DNA from: Vogesella indigofera
GTDB lineage: Bacteria > Pseudomonadota > Gammaproteobacteria > Burkholderiales > Chromobacteriaceae
DNA length: 64,000 nucleotides
Direction of reading: 5' to 3'
NCBI RefSeq assembly: GCF_028548395.1
Contig: NZ_JAQQLA010000004.1
Span: 1 to 64,000, forward strand
Shown: one piece after another, positions 31,394-44,152 of the stretch
Position numbering within the stretch: position 1 is the first letter of the stretch
Layout of the letters: every line of letters begins with the position of its first letter
Made by a program: the position numbers and the translations under genes
The notes under the pieces: model-generated
What the model was told of the DNA's origin: nothing
The model's database searches: none
What the model saw: only the letters and a program-made list of their open reading frames with translations

Positions 31394-32140
31394 TTACGAC
31401 GCCTTCAGCACTCGCTGGCGGCGGCTTTCGGACAGCACCATGCCGGCGGACACCGACACGTTCAGGCTCTCGACAGTGCCGAACATCGGGATCGACACCA
31501 GCACGTCGCAGTGTTCGCGCGTCAGGCGGCGCATGCCCTCGCCCTCGGCGCCCATCACCCACGCCAGCGGACCGCTGCCGTCGAAGTGGTACAGGTCGGT
31601 GCTACCCTCCATGTCGGTGCCGGCAATCCACACCCCGGCGTCCTTCAGGTCGCGCAGCGTGCGCGCCAGGTTGGTGACGGTGATGTAGGGCACCACCTCG
31701 GCGGCGCCGCAGGCTACCTTGGATACCGTCGCGTTCAGCGTCGCGGAGCGGTCCTTCGGCGCGATCACCGCGTGCGCGCCCATGGCGTCGGCCACGCGCA
31801 GGCAGGCACCGAGATTGTGCGGGTCGGTGACGCCGTCGAGGATCAGCAGCAGCGGCGGCTCGGACAGGTTTTCCAGCACGTCGTCGAGGGTGACGAAGTT
31901 CTGGTTGGCGTCGATCATCGCCACCACGCCCTGATGGCGCGCCTTGCCGGTCATGCTGTCCAGGCGCTCCTTGTCGACGATATGCGCCTTCACGCCCTCG
32001 GCGGCGGCTTTCTCCAGCACCGCCTGCGCGCGCACGTCCTGACGGCCGCCGGCCAGAAAGATTTCCAGTACGCTTTTCGGGTTTTGCCACAGGCGGGCAT
32101 TGACGGCATGGAAGCCGTGAATGAGTTTCTTGTTGCTCAT
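31394..32140 (-). CDS. rlmB: 23S rRNA (guanosine-2'-O)-methyltransferase RlmB
   Basis: A 248-residue SPOUT-class methyltransferase modifying G2251 of 23S rRNA. The N-terminal L30e-like domain opens with [11 protein letters not shown]. The C-terminal trefoil-knot domain has [36 protein letters not shown] and [20 protein letters not shown], all typical motifs. Start 32140 is the only good ATG. Confidence 0.95.
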   Translation of the reverse strand: MSNKKLIHGFHAVNARLWQNPKSVLEIFLAGGRQDVRAQAVLEKAAAEGVKAHIVDKERLDSMTGKARHQGVVAMIDANQNFVTLDDVLENLSEPPLLLILDGVTDPHNLGACLRVADAMGAHAVIAPKDRSATLNATVSKVACGAAEVVPYITVTNLARTLRDLKDAGVWIAGTDMEGSTDLYHFDGSGPLAWVMGAEGEGMRRLTREHCDVLVSIPMFGTVESLNVSVSAGMVLSESRRQRVLKAS

Positions 32141-32208
32141 GAGGCATCACCAGTAAAAATCAAGCGCGCATTGTAGCGCTTTATTCGCCCACGCATGACA
32201 GCCGTGCT

Positions 32209-32346
32209 CAGGAGCTGTTCACACTCCCGCGAGCCAAGGCCGGACCCGGCGGAAGCGGTCAGAAAAGTGCGTGGCGGTTGAGATCAACACGCATGTTTTG
32301 ACCAGTGCCAACGCCGGATCACGAAGGCGCCGCCGGTTGTGAGCCG
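32209..32346. repeat. Possible degenerate MITE-like segment
   Basis: The gap between rlmB and the GGDEF-EAL gene starts with GGAGCTGTTCACAC and GCGAGCCAAGGC, similar to the ends and subterminal parts of the MITE-like element at 61764-61915. The right end (GTTGTGAGCC) is only a weak inverted match. No gene is present. Confidence 0.3.
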
Positions 32347-32350
32347 CTGC

Positions 32351-35300
32351 TCAGGCCAGGCTGGCCTGGCAGCGCTGCTGGTGCTTGAGCAGCCAGCTGG
32401 CAAGGTTGGCCGCCGGCAGCGGCTTGCTGAAGTAGTAGCCCTGCAGGATGGCGCAGCCGTTGAGACGCAGGAAGGCGCCCTGCTCCGCGGTTTCCACGCC
32501 TTCGGCGATCACGGTGTAGTGCAGCTTGCGCGCCATGGCGATGATGGCCTCGGTGATGGCGGCGCTGTCCTCGTCGCCGGGTAGGCCCTCGATGAAGGAG
32601 CGGTCAATCTTCAGGTAGTCCAGCGGGAAGCGCTTCAGGTTGGACAGCGAGGAGTAGCCGGTGCCGAAGTCGTCGATCGACAGCTTCACCCCCAGCGCCT
32701 TCAGCTCGCCCAGCAGCAGCACCGCTTCCTGCGGGTTCTGCATCAGCATGCTCTCGGTGATCTCCAGATCCAGTCGCGCCGGCTCCAGCCCGGTGTTGGC
32801 CAGCACCTCGGCCACGTCGTGCAGCAGACTCTGCTGTTCGAACTGGCGCGCCGACAGGTTCACCGCCAGCCGCGGAATGGCCAGCCCCTGCGCGTCCCAC
32901 GCCATCATCTGGCGACAGGCCTCGCGCAGCACCCAGGCGCCGATCGGCTTGATCAGGCCGGTCTCCTCCGCCAGCGGGATGAAGCGTGCCGGCGACACCA
33001 GCCCCAGATGCGGATGGCGCCAGCGGATCAGCGCCTCGACCCCGACCAGCTGGTGATCGTCGCCGGCCACCTGCGGCTGGTAGTGCAGCTCGAACTCGCC
33101 GCGCTCCAGCGCCTGGCGCAGGCCGCTTTCCATCAGCAGCCGCTCGAAGGTCTGCGCGTTCATCTGCGCGTCGAAGAACTGGTAGGTGTTCTTGCCGGCC
33201 TCCTTGGCACGGTACATCGCGGCGTCGGCGTTCTTCAGCAGCGCGGCGGCGTCGACGCCGTCGTTGGGGTAGACGCTGATGCCGATGCTGCCGCTGACGA
33301 ACACCTCGTGGCTTTCCACCCGCATCGGCCGCGCCAGCGCGTGCAGCACCTCTTCCGCCATTCGCGCCAGCGTCTCGTGGTTGTCGAAATCGCGTACCAG
33401 CAGGGTGAACTCGTCGCCGCCCAGGCGCGCCACCATGCCGAAGCGCTCCGCCGCCTGCAGCAGCCGCCCCGCGATCTCGTGCAGCACCTCGTCGCCGGCC
33501 TGGTGGCCGAAGGAGTCGTTGATCAGCTTGAAACGGTCGAGGTCGATGAACATCAACGCCATGGTCGGCAGCGCCTCGTCCGGGCTGGCGATGGCGCTGT
33601 CCAGCGCCTCGATCAGCGCCGAGCGGTTCGGCAGCCGCGTCAGCGGGTCGTGGCTGGCGAGAAACTGCAGCCGGTCTTCCGCCTGCTTGCGGCCGGTGAT
33701 GTCGGAGAACACGCCGACGTAGTGCGACAGTGCGCCGTGACCGTCGCGCACCGCGCTGATCGACAGCTCGGCGGTGTACGGCTCGCCGCACTTGCGGCGG
33801 TCGAACATCTCGCCCTTCCAGAAGCCCTGCTGGTTGAGGGCGTCGATCAGCGGCTTGTTGCGCTCGCGGTTGGCGGTTTTCAGCATGCGCGAGGTGCGGC
33901 CGATGGCCTCGTCGGAAGCAAAGCCGGTAATGCGGGTAAAGGCCTGGTTGACCATCACCACCGCGCCGTCACCGTCGGTGACCAGGATGCCTTCGGTGGC
34001 GTTGTCGAATACCGTTGCGGCCAACCTCAGCTCGGCGCTGGCAGCCACGCGCTCAGAGATGTCCATCACCACGCCGATGATCGCCTTCTTGCCCTGGTAG
34101 TCGAACAGCCGGCTGTGGATCTCGACATCGACGATGTCGCCGCTCTGGTGCAGTAGGCGCGTGGTGTAGTGCATTACCAGGATGTTCTCGCGCATGCGGC
34201 GGCGGATCTGCTGGCGGATGCGCTCGTCCTCGCCGGCCACCAGCACCGAGGTGATCGAGCGGCCGAGCAAGTCGTCCGCTGCGTAGCCGACCAGGTCGGA
34301 CAGCTTGGGATTGACGTAGACCAGGGTGTCGCCCTGCACGATGTAGATGCCGATCAGCGACTGCTCCACCACCGCGCGGTATTTCTCCATCGCCTCGTGG
34401 CGCTGGCGTTCTTCTTCCTCGCGCTGGCTGATGTCGACCGAGATGCTGCCGACGCCGGCCGGCAGGCCGTCGCTGTCGAACAGCGGGAACACGCTGGACA
34501 GCATCAGGTAGTGCTTGCCGCCGCTGCTGATGCGCTGCTCGAACTGGCGCGACTCCAGGCTGTGCATCACCTGCAGGTCATGGCTGTTGATGCGGGCCGC
34601 CTCGTCGGCGTCGAACACGTCGCGCGAGGTCTTGCCCTTGAAGTGCTCGGCCGGCAGGCCGAACAGGCGGGCAAAGTTGAGGTTCACCAGCAGGTAGCGG
34701 CCGTTGGTGTCCTTCAGCGTCATCAGGCTGGTGCTCTGGTTGAGCAGGGATTCGAACTGCGCGCGCACGTCGCGCAGCAGGCGTTCGCGGCGGCGGTAGA
34801 GATCACCCATCACCGCCACACCGCACAGCAGGCCGGCGCACAGCGCCATGGTCAGCGCCGCCTGGGTGTCGTGCAGCACCGCCCAGCCCGGCACGCCCAG
34901 GCGCAAGGGCAGCGACAGCAGCAGCAATCCCAGCGCCAGCAGCCCGCTCTGGCCGACGCTGCCGTAGCGCGGCGCGGCGAACACCAGCAGCGGCAGCAGC
35001 AGGATCAGGCTGTACAGCAGTTGCGGCTGGCCAAACGGCAGCCACAACAGCGCAAAACCGCCGGCCATCAGCGCGCCCAGCCACAGCGTGCGCAGCTGCA
35101 TCGCGCTGCTCGGTGCCGGCGTGAACAGCAGGCCGCAGAACAGCAGCAGCGACAGCCACGCCAGCGCAAACCAGCCCAGCCACTGCAGCGGAGGCGCCAT
35201 TGACGCCAATGCCAGCGGCAGCACGATCAAGAGCGCCGGCAGGCACAGGCGCAGCATCAGCCGCTCGATGCCGAAGGCGCTGTACAGACGGAAATGGCGC

Positions 35301-35578
35301 GGCGGCAGCACCTGGCGCAACACCAGCAACGGCAGGCACAGCGTGGTGCTCCACACCAGTGCCGGCAACGGCGGCAGCAGCCACAACGCGGCGACGACGC
35401 CCAGCGCGCACCAGGCAAGGCCGGCGCGCAGGCCGGCACTGCCGGCGCGCCACGCCAGCGCCCCGTGCGACAGGAACATCGCCGGCAACAACGGTGCGGC
35501 CAACTGCGCGGGCCACGCATAAATGCCGGCCACGAAAACGGCGAACGCCAGCAAGGCGTTCCGAGTCTGTCTCTCCAC
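32351..35578 (-). CDS. Membrane PAS-GGDEF-EAL c-di-GMP signalling protein
   Basis: A large sensor of about 1075 residues: an N-terminal membrane region with about eight to ten helices (residues about 5-265), three PAS domains, a GGDEF domain (LGGDEFTLLV) and an EAL domain (VGVEALIRWRHP; later DDFGTGYSSL). Both catalytic signatures look intact, so it could make and break c-di-GMP. The RxxD inhibitory site five residues before GGDEF is absent. GTG at 35578 is preferred because AGGGGAG lies just upstream; longer starts would run into the mfd promoter. An exact repeat copy is at 34016-34026. Confidence 0.85.
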   Translation of the reverse strand: MERQTRNALLAFAVFVAGIYAWPAQLAAPLLPAMFLSHGALAWRAGSAGLRAGLAWCALGVVAALWLLPPLPALVWSTTLCLPLLVLRQVLPPRHFRLYSAFGIERLMLRLCLPALLIVLPLALASMAPPLQWLGWFALAWLSLLLFCGLLFTPAPSSAMQLRTLWLGALMAGGFALLWLPFGQPQLLYSLILLLPLLVFAAPRYGSVGQSGLLALGLLLLSLPLRLGVPGWAVLHDTQAALTMALCAGLLCGVAVMGDLYRRRERLLRDVRAQFESLLNQSTSLMTLKDTNGRYLLVNLNFARLFGLPAEHFKGKTSRDVFDADEAARINSHDLQVMHSLESRQFEQRISSGGKHYLMLSSVFPLFDSDGLPAGVGSISVDISQREEEERQRHEAMEKYRAVVEQSLIGIYIVQGDTLVYVNPKLSDLVGYAADDLLGRSITSVLVAGEDERIRQQIRRRMRENILVMHYTTRLLHQSGDIVDVEIHSRLFDYQGKKAIIGVVMDISERVAASAELRLAATVFDNATEGILVTDGDGAVVMVNQAFTRITGFASDEAIGRTSRMLKTANRERNKPLIDALNQQGFWKGEMFDRRKCGEPYTAELSISAVRDGHGALSHYVGVFSDITGRKQAEDRLQFLASHDPLTRLPNRSALIEALDSAIASPDEALPTMALMFIDLDRFKLINDSFGHQAGDEVLHEIAGRLLQAAERFGMVARLGGDEFTLLVRDFDNHETLARMAEEVLHALARPMRVESHEVFVSGSIGISVYPNDGVDAAALLKNADAAMYRAKEAGKNTYQFFDAQMNAQTFERLLMESGLRQALERGEFELHYQPQVAGDDHQLVGVEALIRWRHPHLGLVSPARFIPLAEETGLIKPIGAWVLREACRQMMAWDAQGLAIPRLAVNLSARQFEQQSLLHDVAEVLANTGLEPARLDLEITESMLMQNPQEAVLLLGELKALGVKLSIDDFGTGYSSLSNLKRFPLDYLKIDRSFIEGLPGDEDSAAITEAIIAMARKLHYTVIAEGVETAEQGAFLRLNGCAILQGYYFSKPLPAANLASWLLKHQQRCQASLA

Positions 35579-35734
35579 TGCTCCCCTACCCTTATCAGCT
35601 GATGGCGTATAGCCTGCCTGCCCGGCAAAGGGCCGGGAAAACAGTGTTTCCTGAGTGAAAACGTACGCGGGTAATGCCCCGGACTTTATCGGTATTGGCT
35701 GGCCGTCTTGCGCGGCCATGTAACCCGGTGGCGT

Positions 35735-35743
35735 TGCTATAAT
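35735..35743 (+). promoter_or_regulatory. Extended -10 promoter of mfd
   Basis: TGCTATAAT has a perfect TATAAT (35738-35743) and the TG extension; no good -35. The predicted start near 35750 leaves a leader of only about 20 bases before ATG 35772. Confidence 0.55.
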
Positions 35744-35771
35744 ACCCGCCTCTTTGCGAATGTATAGCGAT

Positions 35772-39173
<3,402 letters not shown>

Positions 39174-39203
39174 GCCATCGCCGCCCCCGCGTACTGCCCG
39201 CCC

Positions 39204-39239
39204 CTTGCGGCCAACCTTGTCACCAGGGTTGGCCGCAAG
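39204..39239. terminator. Inverted pair of the repeat after mfd
   Basis: CTTGCGGCCAACC (39204-39216) pairs with GGTTGGCCGCAAG (39227-39239), 10-base loop, 30 bases after the mfd stop. No long T-tract follows, so strength is uncertain. Confidence 0.7.
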
Positions 39240-39681
39240 GCGTTTGGGCGCCGCCGCCCGCCATGCCACAGCGCCCCAAACCGGCGCTTTTTTAGCGATA
39301 AGGCATGAAATGCAAAACAATGCACCCGAAATGAATTGTTTGCCGAATCAACGGGCTATCGCTACCTCCATCGCCTATAACGACGGAAGGAATGCACCAG
39401 TCCGACAACACCCGGCCGCCAGCCGTGAGCCACTTCTCCCTTATGCCGCGTCATGCCGCTCGTGCTCGGGTGGCCGGGCTGGTGTCATTCCACACCCTTC
39501 AGGAGAGCCGTTTACCTTTACCCCCACGCCATCCGCCCCCTGTTGCCCGGCCTGATCCGCCACCGGCACCGGCCTTGCCCTTTTCCCGCGCCGCCGGACG
39601 CCCCACGGCAACAGCACGCACAGCGTTGCACCGCATGGACGCGCCGCAACGCGCCGAATGGCAAGCCATCAGGAGAACATC
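39240..39681. other. 442-base gap between mfd and the lipoprotein gene, no gene seen
   Basis: Short open frames here overlap each other and show no coding character or ribosome sites. The first part (about 39290-39390) is relatively A/T-rich with a TATAAC (39376-39381) that could be a -10, but no matching -35. The AGGAG at 39671-39675 belongs to the next gene. A long leader for that gene is possible. Confidence 0.6.
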
Positions 39682-40278
39682 ATGCAAGTTCGCAAACTGG
39701 GCGTCGCGCTCGGCGTCGCCCTGTCGCTACTGGCCGGCTGCACCACCACCGGCGGCGGCCATCTCACCACCACGCAGGCCAACCGCGACGCCACCAGCAT
39801 CGCTAATGAAAAACGCGAGATCGACAGCGCCTACGACAGCACCCTGACCCGGCTGTACGGCAACGCGCGCGGCTCGCAGGAACTGGTGGCCAAGGCCAAG
39901 GGCGTGCTGGTGTTCCCGTCGGTGATCGCCGCCGGGCTGGTGGTGGGCGCCGAATACGGCAAGGGCGCACTGCGCATGGACGGCAAACCCGCCGGCTACT
40001 ACCAGACCGTCAGCGGCTCCTTTGGCTGGCAGATCGGCGCGCAATCCAAGGCGGTGATCTTCCTGTTCATGACCCAGGACGCGCTCAACAAATTCCGCAC
40101 CGGCAACGGCTGGACCGTGGGGGCCGATGCCTCTGTCGCGCTGCTCAATGTCGGTGCCAACGGCGAGATCGACCTCAATACCGCGATGCAGCCGGTGATC
40201 GGCTTCGTGATGACCAACAGCGGGCTGATGGCCAACCTGACGCTGGAAGGCACCCGCATCACCAAGCTGGACATGTAG
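39682..40278 (+). CDS. SYLF-domain (YSC84-like) lipoprotein
   Basis: A 198-residue protein with a lipoprotein signal (MQVRKLGVALGVALSLLAGC, lipobox LAGC with Cys20) and a SYLF-type domain: VLVFPSVIAAGLVVGAEYGKGAL, YYQTVSGSFGWQIGAQSKAVI and ASVALLNVGANGE are typical. The domain binds lipids in eukaryotic YSC84 proteins. It is probably attached to the outer membrane facing the periplasm. ATG 39682 follows AGGAG by seven bases. A convergent repeat hairpin lies downstream. Confidence 0.88.
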   Translation: MQVRKLGVALGVALSLLAGCTTTGGGHLTTTQANRDATSIANEKREIDSAYDSTLTRLYGNARGSQELVAKAKGVLVFPSVIAAGLVVGAEYGKGALRMDGKPAGYYQTVSGSFGWQIGAQSKAVIFLFMTQDALNKFRTGNGWTVGADASVALLNVGANGEIDLNTAMQPVIGFVMTNSGLMANLTLEGTRITKLDM

Positions 40279-40308
40279 CCACGCGGCCATTCGGCGCGGC
40301 AGCAATCG

Positions 40309-40342
40309 TTGCGGCCAACCTTGTTGCCAAGGTTGGCCGCAA
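40309..40342. terminator. Inverted pair of AAGGTTGGCCGCAA between convergent genes
   Basis: TTGCGGCCAACCTT (40309-40322) pairs perfectly with AAGGTTGGCCGCAA (40329-40342), 6-base loop. It lies between two convergent genes (ending at 40278 and 40347) and can serve both. Confidence 0.8.
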
Positions 40343-40346
40343 GCGT

Positions 40347-41093
40347 TTAGCGCAGCGCCAGCCGGATTTCGGTTGCGATGGCGGCATTCAGCCGCTGCAT
40401 CAGCGCGTCGCCGACGCGGCGGCTGCACAGGATGTGGCGCGTGTCACCGGCGCCGACGTCGGGAAACGCCAACAGCTGCAGCGCGCCGTGGCCGGTTTCG
40501 CCGCTGGTGAGCAGCATTTCCGCTTCTTCGCGGGTGGCGAACATGGCATCGGCGCGGCCGGCCGCCACCATGCGCAGCAGCTGCGTCTGTTCCATGGTGC
40601 TGTAGTGGATATCGGCCTTGGCCATGCCCAGCTTGCTCTGCACATAGCTGCCGTAGGTCAGCCCGTCCTTGTACAGCAGGTGCAGGCGGTCATTGGCCAG
40701 CAGCTGTTCCAGCGTGCTGCCGGCCGGCGGCAGCAGCTGGCTGCGCGCGATCAGCACCACGCCGCGATCCTGGTAGATGGCGCGGCTGAACAGCGCGTAG
40801 GCCTGCCGCTGCGGAGTACGGAACCAGCCGACGGCGCAGTCGTGGCCGCCATTGGCGCGCAGCAGGGCGAGCTGGCGCTTGGCCGGCGTCAGCGCCCAGC
40901 GGATCGGGATGCCGGCGCGGGCAAAGGCGCGCCGCGCGCGATCGGCGGTCAGCCCGCTGACACCGCCATGCGCCTGCCGCAGCATGAACGGAGGCCGCTC
41001 GTAGTAGTGCAGCGTGATCGGCGGCTGTGCCGCCACCGGCCACGACGCCATGGCCAGCAGCAGCGGCCAGCCGTGCCGCAGTGTCTGTTTCAT
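40347..41093 (-). CDS. Periplasmic solute-binding protein, family 3 like
   Basis: A 248-residue protein with a signal peptide (MKQTLRHGWPLLLAMASWPVAAQP) and a family-3 amino-acid-type binding fold: ITLHYYERPPFMLRQ at the start, GLTADRARRAFARAGI, GWFRTPQRQAYALFS and AAGRADAMFATREEAEML. No permease or ATPase is adjacent, so it could be an orphan sensor or receptor. ATG 41093 has GAGGA in front. Confidence 0.83.
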   Translation of the reverse strand: MKQTLRHGWPLLLAMASWPVAAQPPITLHYYERPPFMLRQAHGGVSGLTADRARRAFARAGIPIRWALTPAKRQLALLRANGGHDCAVGWFRTPQRQAYALFSRAIYQDRGVVLIARSQLLPPAGSTLEQLLANDRLHLLYKDGLTYGSYVQSKLGMAKADIHYSTMEQTQLLRMVAAGRADAMFATREEAEMLLTSGETGHGALQLLAFPDVGAGDTRHILCSRRVGDALMQRLNAAIATEIRLALR

Positions 41094-41377
41094 CCCGTTC
41101 CTCATCCACCATACGGTCAAGCATGGTCGCATGAAATGCGGCCAACATGGTTCAGCTTACTGCCTGCCGCCAGATTCGCCAGCCATCGCCGCAACCGCAG
41201 ACCAGGCTTGGCCGCAACGCACGGTCAGCCGCCGTGTCACCCGCAGCGTCACGCCACCGGGGATCACTGTTGTAAGCGCGGTTGCCGCCAGCGCCCCGCA
41301 GCTCGCCGACAAAAGTGCGCACCGCCGGCTACTATCCAGATAAAGCCGTCCCTGCTGCCGCACCCCAAGGAGCCGCG

Positions 41378-42013
41378 ATGCACCAGCCACACCTCATCCC
41401 AAGCGCCACGCTGGAAGAAGACGAAGACGACGACAGCAAGAAGGTGCCGCTGTTCCGCCGCTACGAAACCCAGGGCGTGATCCGCCAGATCTCGTTCTAC
41501 CTGTCCGGCGAGATCGGCTCGCCTATCCACTACACCGACCTGCTGTACACGCTGCGCAGCACCAGCGAATCCGACATCGTTTTCCTGCACCTCAACACCC
41601 AGGGCGGCAATTTCGATACCGGGCTGCAGATCATCAACAACATCGCCGCCAGCCCGGCGCACGTGATCACCATCCTGGAGGCGCGCGCCTACTCGATGGG
41701 TGCGCTGATCTTCCTCGCCGGCGACGAGCTGATCGTGCACGACACCTGCCAGCTGATGTTCCACAACTACTCGTCGGCGCTGATCGGCAAGGGCAACGAG
41801 CAGCAGGCGCAGGTGATGGCCAGCGGCAAGTGGTTCGAGAAGGTGATGCGCCACGTGTGCATGCCCTTCCTCAGCGCGGAGGAGCTGGAGCGCATTTTCC
41901 GCGGCGAGGACATCTGGCTCGATACCGATGACATCCGCCGCCGCCTGCACCGCATCCAGCAAGGGCTGCCGACCACCGCGCCGCGCAAGCCGCGCGCCAA
42001 GAAAAGCGAGTGA
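41378..42013 (+). CDS. ClpP-like serine protease
   Basis: A 211-residue protein of the ClpP/crotonase fold. The nucleophile region EARAYSMGALIFLAGDE has Ser106 in the SMGA context and His129 lies in LMFHNYSS, close to the usual ClpP spacing. Structured strands include VFLHLNTQGGNFDTGLQI. An acidic N-terminal extension (EEDEDDDSKK) and a basic C-terminal tail are unlike housekeeping ClpP, and no clpX is adjacent. AAGGAG precedes ATG 41378. It may be a specialised Clp-like peptidase; no phage genes flank it. Confidence 0.85.
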   Translation: MHQPHLIPSATLEEDEDDDSKKVPLFRRYETQGVIRQISFYLSGEIGSPIHYTDLLYTLRSTSESDIVFLHLNTQGGNFDTGLQIINNIAASPAHVITILEARAYSMGALIFLAGDELIVHDTCQLMFHNYSSALIGKGNEQQAQVMASGKWFEKVMRHVCMPFLSAEELERIFRGEDIWLDTDDIRRRLHRIQQGLPTTAPRKPRAKKSE

Positions 42014-42244
42014 CGGCAGCGCGACGGAACGCCTGGGCATGGTGCACGCCGGCTTGGATTGGGCGTGATTAGGTTGGCCAGCGTTGGGCCAGGGCTGCGC
42101 CGGGAGAACCGCGGCCAACTATGCAGGCGGCCGCACCAGACGATGTGTCGCCAGATCGCCAGTCACCATCCACCGCTGACGACGTAGCGTGCGCGCAAGC
42201 TTGGCCGCAGACAGTTCATCTCCGGAACCGGCCAGGCCGCGTCT

Positions 42245-43042
42245 TCAGGATGCGCTGGCCGCCTGCAGCAAGCCGCCAAGATTGGTGCCAGTACCCTGCT
42301 CCAGCCAGCGCCGCGCCGCCGCCGGCAGCGGGATGTGATCGCGCTCGATGCTCTGCAACAGCAGCTGCCGGTCGCGCTCGTCACCCAGCTGCTGCTGCCA
42401 GTCGCGGGCACGCTGTGCTCGCTGCCGCCAGCGCTGGCCCAACAGCTTGCCGCCGGCCTCGATCTGGTAACGCAGCCGCTTGGCCAGCAGCCGTAACCGG
42501 TGCGCCAGCAAGGCATCACCCGGTTGCCGCTGCCAGTCGCGACGGGCGCGGCGATAGCGGCGCCGCGTCTGCAACAGCGCCCGCCGCAGCGTGCGCCGCA
42601 GGCGCCGGTTGCGCTGGGCCAGCAGCGGAGCGCAGGCGCGCCGCAAGGCCGGCAGCAGTTGGTCCAGCACCATCGCCTGCTGCTGCACGTCCAGCCGCCC
42701 GGCCTGCAGCGCCGTCACCTCGCGCCGGCGCCAGGCGGCAAAGGCGCGGCTGTCGGCCGCGCCGGCCGCCTGTTGCAGCAGTGCCAGCCGTACCTCGCGG
42801 TCGCGCCAGTCATTGCCGGCGCAGGCCAGCTGTCGCAACTGCACCGACAGCCGCAACAGCGGCGCCGCGCCGGGCAAGGTACTCAGGCCGCGCAGCAGGC
42901 TGCGCAACTGGCGCAGGCCGATGCGCAGCTGGTGCAGCGCTTCGCCATTGTCGGCCGCGCTCAGCTGCTGCCGTGCCAGCAGGATGTCGCGGCGATAGCG
43001 GGCAAGTCGTCGTTTCAGGATACGGCGGGCAGAGGCGGACAT
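42245..43042 (-). CDS. CHAD-domain protein
   Basis: A 265-residue, Arg- and His-rich, all-helical protein that matches the CHAD domain: ALHQLRIGLRQLRSLLRGL with the conserved basic helix and HRLRLLAKRLRYQIE in the second half. CHAD proteins bind inorganic polyphosphate and some locate to polyphosphate granules. No adjacent polyphosphate kinase or CYTH gene is visible. ATG 43042 gives the normal N-terminus; an upstream start would add 18 residues. Confidence 0.88.
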   Translation of the reverse strand: MSASARRILKRRLARYRRDILLARQQLSAADNGEALHQLRIGLRQLRSLLRGLSTLPGAAPLLRLSVQLRQLACAGNDWRDREVRLALLQQAAGAADSRAFAAWRRREVTALQAGRLDVQQQAMVLDQLLPALRRACAPLLAQRNRRLRRTLRRALLQTRRRYRRARRDWQRQPGDALLAHRLRLLAKRLRYQIEAGGKLLGQRWRQRAQRARDWQQQLGDERDRQLLLQSIERDHIPLPAAARRWLEQGTGTNLGGLLQAASAS

Positions 43043-43122
43043 AGCGCGACTTTCGACAGGCTGTTGCTGTGTAGCGTAGTACAGCCGCGCCGCCACGGCT
43101 GGCGCGAGCTACGCCACAAGGC

Positions 43123-43159
43123 ATTGCGGCCAACCTTGCAGTGCAAGGTTGGCCGCAAT
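43123..43159 (-). terminator. Inverted pair of the repeat downstream of the 43179-44090 gene
   Basis: A perfect 17-bp stem (43123-43139 with 43143-43159), 3-base loop, built from two exact repeat copies extended by GCA/TGC at the loop. It lies 20 bases after the minus-strand gene at 43179. Confidence 0.8.
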
Positions 43160-43178
43160 CGCCGCAACGCAGCAAGAA

Positions 43179-44090
43179 TCAGTGGCTGCTGCTGGCCAGT
43201 GGCGTACCGATGCCGGTGGCGGCATTGAACACCGCCCGCTGCCGCAGCAGGCGCGCGATGGCGGCCTTGTCGCGTTCGCCGTTGATGCTGGTCACCACCA
43301 GTTGGCCGCGCTTGCCCAGCTGGCCGGCGGCATCGTAATAGGCGCCGATCACCGACAGCCGGCCGGCCTCGACCTCGCCGCCGTAGTGCAGCACCGCCGC
43401 CTCGACCTGGTTGTCGAGGTTGTCCAGCTGCGCCGAGAGCGGCGTGCCCCCCTTGTCGACATTGATGCTCAGCAGCGTGCGCTGCTCGGCCAGCGGCAAT
43501 GCCGAAAAATCGCTGCGCGCGGTATTGACCGCCTTGCAGTCGGCACTGGCCAGCACCAGCAGCAGCGGCGTGCGCAACTGGCGCACCGCGTGGCTGACGC
43601 CCGCCTCGCCCAGCAGCAGCTGGTTGCCCGGGTTCTGCACCAGGTACAGCGTGCCCTGCGCGCCGTGACGCGGCGCACCGTCGGCACAGGCCAGCACCGT
43701 CAGCCGCGGCGACTTGTCGCCATGCTGGGCAGGCAACAGCCGGCTAGCCAGCGCGGCGGCGGCACGCAACGGCGCCGCCATCGCCGGCGACCGGCGCGCG
43801 GGCGCGTGAGGCTGGCGCTGCTTGAGCGCTGGCCTGGCGTAGGGCGCGGCCTGTTGCGGCAGGCGCCGTGGCGGATGATTGACCCGCACCGGCGGCGACA
43901 GCGGCCGCATCGACGGCGACAATTTCTCGTGTGGCGCCTCGTTTGGCGCTTCGTGGCCAGAGGCGGCCGGAGTGGCCGCTTCGGCCGCGCCATGCGCGAT
44001 GGCCGGCGTCTGGGTCTGAGTCTGGGCCAGGGACAGCGCCGGCAGCAGCAGGCAACAAGCGGCGGCGAGCGCCGCGAGAGAAGACGTCAT
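43179..44090 (-). CDS. Secreted or periplasmic protein of unknown function
   Basis: A 303-residue protein with a Sec signal peptide (about residues 1-22, ending LSLAQ), a low-complexity Pro/Ala/His/Arg linker (to about residue 110) and a C-terminal domain with two Cys (VLACADG; LASADCKAV). The C-terminal half (LYLVQNPGNQLLLGEAGVSHAVRQL, later TSINGERDKAAIARLLRQR) does not match a family I know. It is 62 bases after the exporter gene and ends at the repeat hairpin. The upstream frame continues openly but without a plausible start. Confidence 0.7.
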   Translation of the reverse strand: MTSSLAALAAACCLLLPALSLAQTQTQTPAIAHGAAEAATPAASGHEAPNEAPHEKLSPSMRPLSPPVRVNHPPRRLPQQAAPYARPALKQRQPHAPARRSPAMAAPLRAAAALASRLLPAQHGDKSPRLTVLACADGAPRHGAQGTLYLVQNPGNQLLLGEAGVSHAVRQLRTPLLLVLASADCKAVNTARSDFSALPLAEQRTLLSINVDKGGTPLSAQLDNLDNQVEAAVLHYGGEVEAGRLSVIGAYYDAAGQLGKRGQLVVTSINGERDKAAIARLLRQRAVFNAATGIGTPLASSSH

Positions 44091-44152
44091 AAAAAGCCAC
44101 CGGTGAATAATGCCAAAGCGCAAGGGTAATACACTATCGCCCGGCGGCAAAC

